From NCBI GenBank assembly GCA_023382535.1, contig JAHDWA010000020.1, positions 62,001-126,000 of the forward strand: DNA of 64,000 nucleotides, given 5' to 3'. A program made the position numbers and the translations under genes. This stretch comes from Anaerolineae bacterium (GTDB lineage Bacteria > Chloroflexota > Anaerolineae > 4572-78 > J111). Shown in pieces: positions 52,536 to 61,232 of this stretch. Each line of letters opens with the position of its first letter. The first letter of the stretch is position 1. The notes beneath the pieces were generated by a model. That model was not told the origin of the DNA, made no database searches, and worked only from the letters and a program-made list of their open reading frames with translations.

Positions 52536-53804
52536 ATGAAACATTTCCACTTCTCCCCTGCTCCGGCCGGAGCTACCCCCGTCGAGCGCCAGAATTACCT
52601 CAACGTACAAATTGATGCCATTGGCATCGGGCTGGCCAGCGCCGCTGCCCCTTTTTTGCCGGTCTTTTTGGCCCGGCTGGGAGCCAGCCATTTTCAGGTC
52701 GGTTTGTTGACGGCCATGCCGGCTGTCACCGGTTTTCTGCTGGCTATCGTCATTGGACGCTTTTTGCAGCGCTGCCACAATATTGTGCCCTGGTTCAGCG
52801 GCGCCCGCCTGCTCACGAATTTAGCCTACGCTCTGACCGGCATCGTCCCGTTTTTACTGCCTCGTGACTTCGTTGTCCCGGCGGTGCTGCTGATCTGGGC
52901 CGCCGTGACCATTCCCCAGACGGTGGTCAATATTGCCTTCTCGGTGGTAATGAATGCGGTGGCCGGGCCGGAGGGCCGCTATGAGCTGATGAGCCGGCGC
53001 TGGTCTATCCTCGGTTTTACCACGGCGATTACCGTGGCTATCATGGGCCAAATTTTGGACAACTTGAGCTTTCCTTTCAACTACCAGTTGGTCTTCCTGG
53101 GGCTGTCTGTGGGCGGCCTGATCAGTTTCTACTATTCCAGCCACATTGAGGTGCCGGATAACGAGCCAATTCCCACCCCGCCCGATCTGGCCTGGCCGGA
53201 ACGTTTCAAGGGCTTTATCAAACTCATCGGCGGGGAGCCGGCCTTTGTCTCCTTTACCGCCAAGCAGTTTGTCTATACCACCGGCACGGCCCTGGCGACG
53301 CCCCTCTTCCCGCTTTATTATGTCCATGAGGTCCACGCCAGCGACACTTGGATCGGCCTGATCAACACCGCCCAAACGGCGATTCTCCTGGTGGGGTATT
53401 ACCTGTGGGTGCGGCAGTCGAAGCGGTACGGGGGTCGTTTTGTGCTGTTGTGTACCACCTTTGGCCTGGCGCTGCATCCCGCATTGGTCTCTTTTACCCA
53501 CCAGCCGGGCTGGATCACTGTTTTCGCCGGGCTGGCCGGTATCTTTCAGGCCGGTCTCAACCTGGTCTTTTTCGACGAGTTGATGAAGACGGTGCCCCTC
53601 CGCTACAGCGCCACCTTTGTATCGCTGGCCCAGAGCACCACTTACCTGGCGACGGTGGCCGCGCCCCTGTTGGGCACGCTGCTCGCTGATCAAATCGGCC
53701 TGAGCGCCGCCCTCCTCCTCGGTACCCTGCTGCGCTTGATTGGCTTCGGCCTGTTTGTCTGGAACAGGAAAGCGGACCAGATTCCCTCCAGCGTCGGTGT
53801 TTGA
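52536..53804 (+). CDS. MFS transporter
   Basis: About 422 residues from the ATG at 52536; the in-frame TTG at 52470 lies inside the preceding gene. Twelve hydrophobic helices are apparent, the first loop having VERQNYLNVQIDAIGIGLA and the loop between helices 2 and 3 IGRFLQR. The central loop (about 195-220) is charged. It matches a group of 'MFS transporter' proteins common in Chloroflexota with no known cargo. Beside the enolase-superfamily gene, uptake of the compound it acts on is likely. The start codon lacks a clear ribosome-binding site, so the gene may depend on coupling. Confidence 0.88.
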   Translation: MKHFHFSPAPAGATPVERQNYLNVQIDAIGIGLASAAAPFLPVFLARLGASHFQVGLLTAMPAVTGFLLAIVIGRFLQRCHNIVPWFSGARLLTNLAYALTGIVPFLLPRDFVVPAVLLIWAAVTIPQTVVNIAFSVVMNAVAGPEGRYELMSRRWSILGFTTAITVAIMGQILDNLSFPFNYQLVFLGLSVGGLISFYYSSHIEVPDNEPIPTPPDLAWPERFKGFIKLIGGEPAFVSFTAKQFVYTTGTALATPLFPLYYVHEVHASDTWIGLINTAQTAILLVGYYLWVRQSKRYGGRFVLLCTTFGLALHPALVSFTHQPGWITVFAGLAGIFQAGLNLVFFDELMKTVPLRYSATFVSLAQSTTYLATVAAPLLGTLLADQIGLSAALLLGTLLRLIGFGLFVWNRKADQIPSSVGV

Positions 53805-53927
53805 GCCGGCTTTGAATCACTGAGGCTGCTGATTTCGCTGAAGGGCATGCTTTTTCAGCGCCTTCAAGCGTTTTTGGCGATTTCAGGAGTGCAAATTTTG
53901 CCGTCTTACCTGCTGCTGCTTTTAGGA

Positions 53928-53955
53928 TTGACGCCCATCGCAAATAGAGTATAAT
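53928..53955 (+). promoter_or_regulatory. Consensus promoter of the IclR-family gene
   Basis: TTGACG (53928-53933) and TATAAT (53950-53955) are 16 bases apart. Transcription should start near 53962, about 20 bases before the palindromic site at 53981-53995. Confidence 0.75.
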
Positions 53956-53980
53956 TTTTAAGCGGATTATGGGAACAGTA

Positions 53981-53995
53981 TTGCACAATGCGCAA
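53981..53995. promoter_or_regulatory. IclR-type operator upstream of its own gene
   Basis: TTGCACAATGCGCAA is a 15-bp imperfect palindrome between the promoter and the IclR gene. A close match, TTGCGCCATACGCAA, lies at 63147-63161 before the last oxidoreductase gene. Both are followed by CAA. Confidence 0.65.
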
Positions 53996-54018
53996 CAAAT
54001 CCGGCGAAAGAATTTATC

Positions 54019-54822
54019 GTGCCTCAAAAAAAGCGTTCCACCGAATCAGCCATTCAATCAGTCCAGCGGGCAGCGACCATTTTGCGCAGCTTCACCCAAA
54101 CGGAAGCGGAGTTGGGGGTAACGGCGCTCAGCGAGCGCCTGGGCCTGCATAAAAGCACCGTTTCGCGGCTGCTCTCCACCTTGCAGCAGGAAGGGTTTGT
54201 CGAGCAGGATTTGGAGACCGGCAAGTACCGCCTCGGCCTGGGCCTGGTCAGTCTGGCCGGCTATGCCCTGGAACACATAGACCTGCGCCGCGTGGCCCAA
54301 CCTTTTCTGGCGACCCTGGCCGAGTTGACCCAGGAAACGATCAACGTCACCGTCCTGGATGGCAGCGAATGTGTTAACATCGAACGGGCGGCCAGCCCGC
54401 GCTTGATCCGCTACGTCGGCTCGCTGGGCCGGCGCACCCCGCTCCACTGCACCTCGACAGGGAAGGTCCTCCTGGCCTACATGACCCGCCCGGAGCGAGA
54501 TGCCATTCTGCCCAAAAAGTTAACCCGCTACACGGATAAAACTATTATTGACCGGCAGCTCCTGGAAGAACTCTTGATCGGGGTCCGGGGACAGGGCTAT
54601 GCAGTAGCCCGTGAAGAATTTGAGGAAGACCTGACGGCCATGGCCGCGCCGATCTGCAATCATCTGGGCCGGGTTGCGGCTACGGTCAGCATCTCTGGCC
54701 CAACTTACCGCCTGGAGCCGGAAAAACTCCTGTCGTTTGTGGAGCCGTTGCGCGAAACGGCCCGGAAAATTTCGATGCAGTTGGGGTGTCCGGCCGGCAA
54801 CGGCTACGATAACCGGGATTAA
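54019..54822 (+). CDS. IclR-family transcriptional regulator
   Basis: A 267-residue regulator starting at GTG. The N-terminal winged helix-turn-helix (IQSVQRAATILRSF, then LGVTALSERLGLHKSTVSRLLSTLQQEGFVE) and the C-terminal effector domain (RYVGSLGRRTPLHCTSTGKVLLA, then GYAVAREEFEEDLTAMAAPI) are typical. Effectors of the family are small aromatic, acid or amine catabolites. A strong promoter and palindromic operator lie directly upstream, so it is probably self-regulated. A second matching operator before the flavin oxidoreductase at 63.2 kb suggests it also controls that gene, about 9 kb away. It may regulate other genes of this region too. Confidence 0.93.
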   Translation: MPQKKRSTESAIQSVQRAATILRSFTQTEAELGVTALSERLGLHKSTVSRLLSTLQQEGFVEQDLETGKYRLGLGLVSLAGYALEHIDLRRVAQPFLATLAELTQETINVTVLDGSECVNIERAASPRLIRYVGSLGRRTPLHCTSTGKVLLAYMTRPERDAILPKKLTRYTDKTIIDRQLLEELLIGVRGQGYAVAREEFEEDLTAMAAPICNHLGRVAATVSISGPTYRLEPEKLLSFVEPLRETARKISMQLGCPAGNGYDNRD

Positions 54823-54950
54823 TCTTTCTTTCATTAACAATTGATCATTGATCGTTGATTACTTGTGCCCGTTAGGGTATTGACAGTTTGGAACAGCCAA
54901 CGGTTACCCGTCTATTAGCGTCTATCAGAAATAAAAATCAGGATGCTTAT

Positions 54951-55051
54951 TGTCATTCCGAGTGGAGCGGAGCGGAACGAGGAATCCCTCGAATCTGTGC
55001 TAAAAAGTAATGCTGTAGAGATTTCTCGCTCCTTCGTCGCTCGAAATGACA
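54951..55051. repeat. Dispersed inverted repeat with TGTCATTTCGAGCG-like ends
   Basis: TGTCATTCCGAG at the left and CGCTCGAAATGACA at the right are inverted. The interior has ATCCCTCGA and GAGATTTCTCGCTCC. A second copy with the same logic lies at 58756-58849. Repeats with such ends are widespread in several phyla. Outside the repeat, nothing supportable is seen between 54823 and 55118. Confidence 0.7.
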
Positions 55052-55118
55052 TGTCTTAGGCTTAATTCCGATAATGTCAATTGTAAATTTTAGAGCCTCC
55101 GCTGATGCTGCCTTTATA

Positions 55119-56441
55119 ATGAACGGCACTGATTATGCCATCCAATTTATCTTAAATACAACCTGGACAAGCCTGCCGGGAGCAGTCCAACACCAGGCCC
55201 GGCGCTGCCTGCTCGACTCATTGGGAGCGCTGATCGCCGGCACAGACACACCCGTTGCCCGGCTGATGGCCGATTTTGCAGTCGAACAATTTGCAGGCGG
55301 CCAGGCTACCCTCATGGTTGCGGGCCGCAAAGCTTCGCTGGTGGGGGCGACGCTGGCCAATGGCTTTGCCGCCAATGCCCTCGATATTGACGACGGCTAC
55401 CGGCCCATCAAAGGGCATCCGGGGGCCTGTGTCCTGCCGGCCCTGCTGGCGGCAGCGGAAGGCCAGGCTGGCGTGTCGGGCCAGGCTTTCTTGACTGCCT
55501 TCGTCATCGGCTATGAAATCGGCATCCGCGCCGGACTCATCCGCCACGCGACCTACCAAACCTACCACTCCTCCGGCAGTTGGGGCGCGATTGCAGCCGC
55601 CGCGGCGGCGGGTAAAATCTTTGGCCTGGAGGCGGGTGTCTTGCGCCAGGCGCTGGGTACGGCGGAATATCATGCGCCCATCGCCCCGATGATGAAAGGG
55701 ATTGACACGCCTTCGATGGGCAAAGACAGCATTGGCTGGGGAGCGATGGCCGGCGTGGCCTCGGTGTTGATGGCCCAACGCGGCTTCACCGGCGTCGAGC
55801 CGCTCTTCAGCGACGCGCCCAACCCGGCCTGGCTGACCGGCCTGGGCCAAGAGTACGAAGTGCTGAACCTCTATTTCAAACCCTACGCCTCGTGCCGCTG
55901 GGCGCAGCCGGCCATTGCCGGGGCGCTGGAGCTTGCCCGGCAGCACCACCTGGCCCCGGCTGATATTGCCCGGATCAAAGTCTCCACTTTTGAAGCCGCC
56001 GCCCGGCTCACCCGCCAGCCGCCTCAAAACACCGAAGAAGCCCAGTATCACCTGACCTACCCCGTCGCCGCCGCCCTGATTGACGGCCAGGTCGGCCCGC
56101 GCCAGGTCACGCCGCCCCGCCTCTTCGACCCGGCGATTCTGGCCCTGACCGAGCGGGTTGAGGTGGAGGTTGTAGTCAAATACGAACAGGTTTTTCCGGC
56201 AAAAACCCTGGCCGATGTCGAGGTCATTACCACGGATGGCCGGCATTTGCGGGCCGCAGCCAAACAGGCCATGTGGGAGCCGCCGGACACCCTGCCCAGC
56301 GACGCCGAATTGGAGCAGAAATTCCGCTGGCTGGTCGAGCCGGTGCTTGGCCAGGAGCGGGCGGGGGAATTAGTGGATTTGATCTGGCGCTTTGAACAGG
56401 TGGATGAGGCGCGTGACCTGATCAAATTAGCTGTGGCGTGA
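55119..56441 (+). CDS. MmgE/PrpD family protein
   Basis: About 440 residues from the ATG at 55119, where the family usually begins (MNGTDYAIQFILNTTW); an upstream ATG at 55074 is also in frame and lies just after the repeat. Family marks are ARRCLLDSLGALIAG, NGFAANALDIDDGYRPIKGHPG and a C-terminal domain with YASCRWAQPAIAGALELA. Relatives include 2-methylcitrate dehydratase and cis-aconitate decarboxylase; many unstudied members act on small dicarboxylates or hydantoin-like compounds. Its neighbours suggest a role in amino-acid-like catabolism, but the substrate is unknown. The stop overlaps the GTG at 56438. Confidence 0.9.
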   Translation: MNGTDYAIQFILNTTWTSLPGAVQHQARRCLLDSLGALIAGTDTPVARLMADFAVEQFAGGQATLMVAGRKASLVGATLANGFAANALDIDDGYRPIKGHPGACVLPALLAAAEGQAGVSGQAFLTAFVIGYEIGIRAGLIRHATYQTYHSSGSWGAIAAAAAAGKIFGLEAGVLRQALGTAEYHAPIAPMMKGIDTPSMGKDSIGWGAMAGVASVLMAQRGFTGVEPLFSDAPNPAWLTGLGQEYEVLNLYFKPYASCRWAQPAIAGALELARQHHLAPADIARIKVSTFEAAARLTRQPPQNTEEAQYHLTYPVAAALIDGQVGPRQVTPPRLFDPAILALTERVEVEVVVKYEQVFPAKTLADVEVITTDGRHLRAAAKQAMWEPPDTLPSDAELEQKFRWLVEPVLGQERAGELVDLIWRFEQVDEARDLIKLAVA

Positions 56442-56461
56442 GCTATGATAAAGAGATACAA

Positions 56462-56977
56462 ATGGCAACCGCGGACAAATATATTACCTTCGAAGCGGCT
56501 TATCAGTTACTGAACAAAAGATTATTTGATAACAAGCTCGAAGCGTGTGTTATAACCTTTAACTGCGACGGGGTGAGGAAAGCATTTTTTGTTAAGAACT
56601 CTTTCAAGGCCCAAGATGAGAGTGAAACGCGAGATGAAATTGCTCTCAATCCGAATATTTTTGCTGGTCGCACGGATGTCGAAATCTTGAGCACCCTGGC
56701 CCATGAAATGGTTCACAAGTGGCAATATGACTACGGTAAACCCGGAAAAAATGCCTATCATAACAAAGAATGGGCCAAAGCGATGAAACAGATTGGTTTA
56801 AAACCTTTCAACATTGTCAAGCCAGATCGAGAAACTGGACCCGCCTGCGCCCATGTAATAATGGAAGACGGGTTATTTGTCCAAGTATGCCAAGAACTAG
56901 CGGCCAAGAAGATAAAACTGGATCGGCAGTTGCAAAAACCACCAGCCAACAAAAAACGAAAAGATAAAAGGAAGTAA
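56462..56977 (+). CDS. SprT-like zinc metallopeptidase-fold protein
   Basis: A 171-residue protein if started at ATG 56462; a GTG at 56438 overlapping the previous stop is the alternative. HEMVHKWQ in the middle is the zinc-binding HExxH motif of SprT-like/Spartan-type domains, and a third ligand His may lie in YHNKEWAKAM. The C-terminus is very basic (KPPANKKRKDKRK), which suits nucleic-acid contact. Related domains cut DNA-protein crosslinks; others are of unknown use. The gene is more A+T-rich than its neighbours and does not fit the catabolic setting, so it may be a recent insertion. Confidence 0.8.
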   Translation: MATADKYITFEAAYQLLNKRLFDNKLEACVITFNCDGVRKAFFVKNSFKAQDESETRDEIALNPNIFAGRTDVEILSTLAHEMVHKWQYDYGKPGKNAYHNKEWAKAMKQIGLKPFNIVKPDRETGPACAHVIMEDGLFVQVCQELAAKKIKLDRQLQKPPANKKRKDKRK

Positions 56978-57155
56978 GCTCGCTGCAAGGTAGCTTCAAT
57001 ACCCCTAACCTTGACAAGCCAGAACCAAAAAGGAACACAGAGCTTTACTATTTCTCTGTGCGCTTTGCGTCTGTGATTTCTCTACGTTTCTCTGTGTAAA
57101 ATTTCTTATCAAATGTATAAGAATCTGATCTGTAAGGTGCTACTGAGGCTAAATC

Positions 57156-57196
57156 TGTACACAGATCTTTTCTTCATATCTGTGTCATCTGTGGAT
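57156..57196. repeat. CACAGAT/ATCTGTG inverted-repeat fragment
   Basis: TGTACACAGATC and ATATCTGTGTCATCTGTGG form an inverted repeat related to the one at 51236-51363. The stretch 57030-57115 has more of the same CTCTGTG-type motifs and no gene. Confidence 0.4.
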
Positions 57197-57215
57197 AATC
57201 CTTAAGGAGAGTCAA

Positions 57216-58745
57216 TTGACCAACGAAGGGGGCAACAAACGCCGCGAACGCCGTGAACGCCGCCGCGTCTCACCCCTGGCGGACAGGCCCTTCCGGTTAT
57301 TACGCAACCCTTACCCCCCGGTCGAGGTGCTGCCGGCGGAGCAGCTCCAGCGGATTCACCTGGCCTCGCTGCGCATCCTGGAAGAGATCGGGCTGGAGTT
57401 CCTGGACGGCGAGGCGCTCGACGTGTGGCAGGCGGCCGGGGCGGAGGTGGACCGCTCGACCGGGCGGGTGCGCTTGGAGCGCGGCCTGGTCATGGAAGCG
57501 GTGAGCACAGCGCCGGCCCACTTCAGCCTGCGGGCGCGCAACCCGGCCCACGACCTGTACATCGGCGGAAATTACATCACCCTGGCCCCGGGTGCCGGCT
57601 GTCCTTACATTTCCGACTTCGAGCGGGGCCGCCGGCCGGGAACATTGGCCGCGTTTCAAGAGTTGGTCCGGCTGGTGCAGCAGTGCCCGCCGTTGCACAT
57701 CGTCGGCGGGGTCATGGTCGAGCCGCAGGATGTGCCGGTGCCGGTGCGCCACCTGGACCAGGTCTACAGCCAATTTACGCTCGGCGACAAGGCCATCATC
57801 AGCCCGGCCCGCAGCCGCGAAACCGCCCTGGACTGCATCGAGATGGCAACGATTGTTTTTGGCGGCCCGGACGAAACGCAGCGCCAGCCGGTCCAGCTTG
57901 GGATCATCAACGTCAACAGCCCGCTGCGCTACGATAGTTCCATGCTGGGCGGGCTGATAACCTATGCCCGCTACGGCCAGCCGGTGGTCGTCACGCCCTT
58001 TATCCTGGCCGGGGCGATGAGTCCTATTACCCTGGCCGCGGCCATCGCCCAGCAGAACGCCGAAGCCCTGGCCGGGATCGCCTTGACCCAGTTGGTTAAT
58101 CCCGGTGTACCCGTGATTTACGGCGGCTTTACCACTAATGTGGATATGCAGACCGGCAGCCCGGCCTTTGGCAGCCCGGAAGGGGCGCTGGCGCTGTTCG
58201 CCGGGGCCCAGTTGGCCCGCTTTTATGGTTTACCCTATCGCGGGAGCGGCAGCCTGAACAACTCCAAACTGCCGGACGCCCAGGCCAGCTACGAAACCCA
58301 GATGACTCTCTGGCCGGCGGTGCTGGCTCACGCTAACCTGATCCATCACAGCGTGGGCTGGCTGGAGGCGGGACTGGTCTTCTCCCTGGAGAAATTTATG
58401 CTCGACCTGGAAGGGCTGCTGATGATGTATAGGCTGCTCGACGGCATCGAGGTCAACGACGAGACGCTGGCCCTGGACACGATGGCCGAAGTTGGCCCCG
58501 GCGGGCATCACTTTGGCTCGGCCCACACCCTGGCCCGCTTTCGCAGCGAGTTTTACCTGCCTCTCCTGAGCGACCGGCAGAATTACGAAGCATGGGCGGA
58601 GCAAGGTTCGCTCGACGCGGGACAGCGGGCGCACCGGCTCTGGAAAGAGCTGCTGGCCGGTTACGAGCAGCCTGCCATTGATCCGGCGATTGAGGAAGGG
58701 CTGCGGGAGTACGTAGGGCGAAGAAAGCGAGAGTTGGCCGGGTAG
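57216..58745 (+). CDS. Trimethylamine-methyltransferase-family protein (second, non-pyrrolysine)
   Basis: A 509-residue MttB-family protein starting at TTG, ten bases after AAGGAGAG. The Arg-rich N-terminus (RRERRERRRVSP) is unusual and probably a disordered tail. The barrel region has LPAEQLQRIHLASLRILEEIGLEFLDG in outline, GGVMVEPQDVPVP, and GGFTTNVDMQTGSPAFGSPE. No internal UAG is present. It is clearly diverged from the paralogue at 45.4 kb, so the two may use different quaternary amines. A corrinoid acceptor is not encoded nearby. Repeats flank it on both sides. Confidence 0.87.
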   Translation: MTNEGGNKRRERRERRRVSPLADRPFRLLRNPYPPVEVLPAEQLQRIHLASLRILEEIGLEFLDGEALDVWQAAGAEVDRSTGRVRLERGLVMEAVSTAPAHFSLRARNPAHDLYIGGNYITLAPGAGCPYISDFERGRRPGTLAAFQELVRLVQQCPPLHIVGGVMVEPQDVPVPVRHLDQVYSQFTLGDKAIISPARSRETALDCIEMATIVFGGPDETQRQPVQLGIINVNSPLRYDSSMLGGLITYARYGQPVVVTPFILAGAMSPITLAAAIAQQNAEALAGIALTQLVNPGVPVIYGGFTTNVDMQTGSPAFGSPEGALALFAGAQLARFYGLPYRGSGSLNNSKLPDAQASYETQMTLWPAVLAHANLIHHSVGWLEAGLVFSLEKFMLDLEGLLMMYRLLDGIEVNDETLALDTMAEVGPGGHHFGSAHTLARFRSEFYLPLLSDRQNYEAWAEQGSLDAGQRAHRLWKELLAGYEQPAIDPAIEEGLREYVGRRKRELAG

Positions 58746-58755
58746 CCTTCGTGAT

Positions 58756-58849
58756 GTGTCACTTCGACGAGCGCAGCATGGAGAAATCCCTCAGATCTAT
58801 GTCAGCCAACAACCGTTTCAGGGATTTCTCCCTGCGGTCGAAATGACAC
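58756..58849. repeat. Dispersed inverted repeat, second TGTCA...TGACA copy
   Basis: GTGTCACTTCGACGAGCG at the left and CGGTCGAAATGACAC at the right are inverted. GAGAAATCCCT and AGGGATTTCTC form an inner inverted repeat. It matches the plan of the copy at 54951-55051 and lies between convergent genes, where it could also act as a bidirectional terminator. Confidence 0.7.
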
Positions 58850-58854
58850 GGCCT

Positions 58855-59535
58855 CTAGTTGGGACCATCCTCCATTGGTTCGTCGGTCAAATCGGAGGAG
58901 CCCTTGCCGCGAATTTCGTTGAGATAGTTGTGGATGGTGAAGCGGGTCACGCCCAGGTAAGTGGCTATCGCCGGAATAGCCTTGCGTAATTCAAACACGC
59001 CGGCGTCATCCAAAATCTGGACCACCCGCAGCCGGTCAAATTTATCCATTTGGGCAATGGGCTTGCCGATAAAATCCGTGGCTCTCTGGAACAGCGACTC
59101 CAGCATTTGCGGGGCATCGTCAATAAAGGCATCCTGAAAATCGTAGGCTTCCGCGGGGTCGGCCAATGTTTCCAGGGTGCGGCGAAAAGCGACAAAAGGG
59201 CTGGCGTCAAAATTGATTTCCATACAGATAACAGGTTCGGCCTGTTCGTTGCTCATAAAAACCAGCGACGAGCGGACCATCTTACCACTGCGGGTGCGGG
59301 TGGTGTAATTGTAGCTGTCTTCGATCCGCCCGGCTCTGACCAGGGACAGCCCGCGGGCGGTCATGCACCCGCCCACACTGCGCTCAGTTACCATCCCTTT
59401 GACCCAGACGATGGACTGCTCCATGTCGGCCAGATCGTGGAGCACCACTTCGCACTGCGGGCCGATGGTGCGGCAGATCGCTTCGCCCACCTGGATAAGC
59501 TGCTCCAGTAGCAGTGACTTTTCAGCCTCGTTCAT
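58855..59535 (-). CDS. YheO/DauR-like PAS-domain transcriptional regulator
   Basis: About 226 residues from the ATG at 59535, where the family usually begins (NEAEKSLLLEQLIQVGEAICRTIGPQCEVVLHDL); an ATG at 59619 lies within the promoter palindrome and is rejected. The N-terminal PAS-like domain is followed by a C-terminal helix-turn-helix (LRKAIPAIATYLGVTRFTIHNYLNEI). DauR of Pseudomonas represses D-arginine catabolism and responds to a 2-keto acid, so an amino-acid-derived effector is plausible. The gene is divergent from the flavin oxidoreductase at 59.7 kb, its likely target. Confidence 0.88.
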   Translation of the reverse strand: MNEAEKSLLLEQLIQVGEAICRTIGPQCEVVLHDLADMEQSIVWVKGMVTERSVGGCMTARGLSLVRAGRIEDSYNYTTRTRSGKMVRSSLVFMSNEQAEPVICMEINFDASPFVAFRRTLETLADPAEAYDFQDAFIDDAPQMLESLFQRATDFIGKPIAQMDKFDRLRVVQILDDAGVFELRKAIPAIATYLGVTRFTIHNYLNEIRGKGSSDLTDEPMEDGPN

Positions 59536-59604
59536 CGCTTTTCTATTCCCAGTAGAACAAAAATTCAACAAGATGTTAAATTTTATAAAAATATTCCACA
59601 TCTT

Positions 59605-59620
59605 GTTGACGTTTGTCAAC
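59605..59620. promoter_or_regulatory. Palindrome over divergent -35 elements
   Basis: GTTGAC-GTTT-GTCAAC lies between the regulator and oxidoreductase genes. Its left arm contains the plus-strand -35 (TTGACG at 59606, 17 bases before TATTTT at 59629). Its right arm contains a minus-strand TTGACA facing the regulator gene. One bound protein could block both. Confidence 0.55.
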
Positions 59621-59714
59621 TTTTATGCTATTTTCTTAAGTTAAGACGACGGCGACAGGATTATACCACCATCCGGTGGTTCTGCCATAATAACTCAAGC
59701 AAGGGGGATTACTG

Positions 59715-61046
59715 ATGGGCAAAGTACCTGAGTCAATTAAATATGTCATCATCGGCGCGGGGATTCACGGGCTGAGTTCGGCCTGGCACATGGCGATGGA
59801 GCTGGAAAACCGCAAGCGCGGCAGCGGCAAAGATATTGTGGTCCTGGAGAAGTCGTATGCCGGGGCGGGGGCATCGGGGATTGCCTGCGGCTGCGTGCGC
59901 AACTTTTACATGACCGAGCCGATTCACGCCATTCTGCGCCACAGCGTGGATGTCTGGACCTACGACCCGGTAGCCTTTGGCTTTCAGCAGGTCGGCTACG
60001 TGTCCGCCGGAGAGGCCAACCAGATTGAAGATTACGAGCGGGTCCACCAGAGCCAAAATTCGGTTGGCTATCACTCCGACGTGTACGTGGGCGAGGACGC
60101 GCGCAAGTTTCTCAAAAAAATCTGGCCCGATTTCAAAACCGATGGCATTGACGTGGCCCTGCACGAGCGGGTCAGCGGTTACGCCGGGACGCGCCAGGTA
60201 ATGAAGGGGCTGGCCCAGAAATGCGCCGATCACGGGGTGCAAATCCTGACCGGCATCGAGGTGACCGGCTACGACGTGCAGGGCGGCCAGATCAAAGGCG
60301 TCCACACTAACGAGGGCGACATCAGGTGCGACCTGGTCATTTGGGGACTGGGCGCGTGGACCCCCAAGCACTGGGAGATGCTTGACAAGCCGATGACCCT
60401 CGACTGCTATTACCCCGACGGCAGCGTCGTCAAAAATAAGGATATGTGGACCTACTGGCGCTTGCTCGAAGGGGAGGTCTACTACGATAGGCCCTACCTG
60501 ACCGCCGATGGCCTGAATCCGCCGGTGCTGCACGTCGAAAAGATGACCACGCCGGTGGTGGATGAAAATGGCCGGGAGCTGTCTGACCATTTGTATATTT
60601 ATTACAAGAACGGCAACGAGCGCATGGACCGTCCCGGTCTCCAGGGCGGCACCATCCCCATCAAGCTGGGTCCTAAGGCAACTACCGACCCTTACGGCCA
60701 TGCCAATAACGAGTACCAGGCCGAGCCGGAATTTGCCGATTATATGTGCGCGGCGATGGCCCAGACAATGGGCCGTTTTGAAGGCATCCGGCCCGATTTC
60801 CGCGAGCGGCGCAATGGCGGTATTGGGGCCTTCACCCCGGACAATATCCCCATTTTCGACTGGGTAGCGCCCAGTGTCTATATGATCGCCGACAGCAACC
60901 ACGGTTTCAAAATGACCGGGGTGGGTAAATTGTTAGCCAAGTACCTGATGGGCGACGATGTGCCAGAGCTTAAGCCCTTTACCTTCGACCGCTTTGCCGA
61001 AGGCCGGACCTTTGGCAAGTCAAACAGTCACTCGCCCTGGGTTTAG
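59715..61046 (+). CDS. FAD-dependent oxidoreductase (DAO family)
   Basis: A 443-residue flavoenzyme. The FAD-binding Rossmann motif is YVIIGAGIHGLSSAWH (near residue 10-25), and a further match is GASGIACGCVRNFY, where small residues precede the flavin. The C-terminal part IYMIADSNHGFKMTGVGKLLA in outline resembles the FAD-contacting end of sarcosine oxidase/D-amino-acid oxidase proteins. It should oxidise a secondary amine or amino acid. It is the first gene of a plus-strand run with the ornithine-cyclodeaminase homologue and another DAO protein, so a cyclic or N-methyl amino acid is the likely substrate. Confidence 0.9.
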   Translation: MGKVPESIKYVIIGAGIHGLSSAWHMAMELENRKRGSGKDIVVLEKSYAGAGASGIACGCVRNFYMTEPIHAILRHSVDVWTYDPVAFGFQQVGYVSAGEANQIEDYERVHQSQNSVGYHSDVYVGEDARKFLKKIWPDFKTDGIDVALHERVSGYAGTRQVMKGLAQKCADHGVQILTGIEVTGYDVQGGQIKGVHTNEGDIRCDLVIWGLGAWTPKHWEMLDKPMTLDCYYPDGSVVKNKDMWTYWRLLEGEVYYDRPYLTADGLNPPVLHVEKMTTPVVDENGRELSDHLYIYYKNGNERMDRPGLQGGTIPIKLGPKATTDPYGHANNEYQAEPEFADYMCAAMAQTMGRFEGIRPDFRERRNGGIGAFTPDNIPIFDWVAPSVYMIADSNHGFKMTGVGKLLAKYLMGDDVPELKPFTFDRFAEGRTFGKSNSHSPWV

Positions 61047-61114
61047 GGAAGAACGTTTAAGGTGGGACATGTTCCGGTGGACGTGCCCCACCTTATTTTA
61101 TATTTAAATCCAAC

Positions 61115-61215
61115 ATAACTACCCAGGTGACTGGCACTTTTCTTCTTCAAAACGACTGAGAACAGCAAAGCTTAGGGCTAACCAAGTGCCAGTCACCTTT
61201 AGCCTGAGTAGTTAC
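61115..61215. repeat. Short dispersed palindromic repeat (copy 4, longest)
   Basis: ATAACTACCCAGG and CCTGAGTAGTTAC form the ends, and GGTGACTGGCACTT / AAGTGCCAGTCACC the inner inverted repeat. The loop of about 43 bases carries no reading frame. It closely matches the copy at 44882-44952. The remainder of the gap 61047-61232 shows nothing else. Confidence 0.75.
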
Positions 61216-61232
61216 CATCCAACTATGGTAGA

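Noticed and set aside
55218..56246. 342-codon antisense frame opposite the MmgE/PrpD gene
   Set aside because: No protein motif and wholly contained in a well-supported gene.
59733..60902. 389-codon antisense frame opposite the FAD oxidoreductase
   Set aside because: Same reason; the plus strand carries FAD-binding motifs and a proper promoter.
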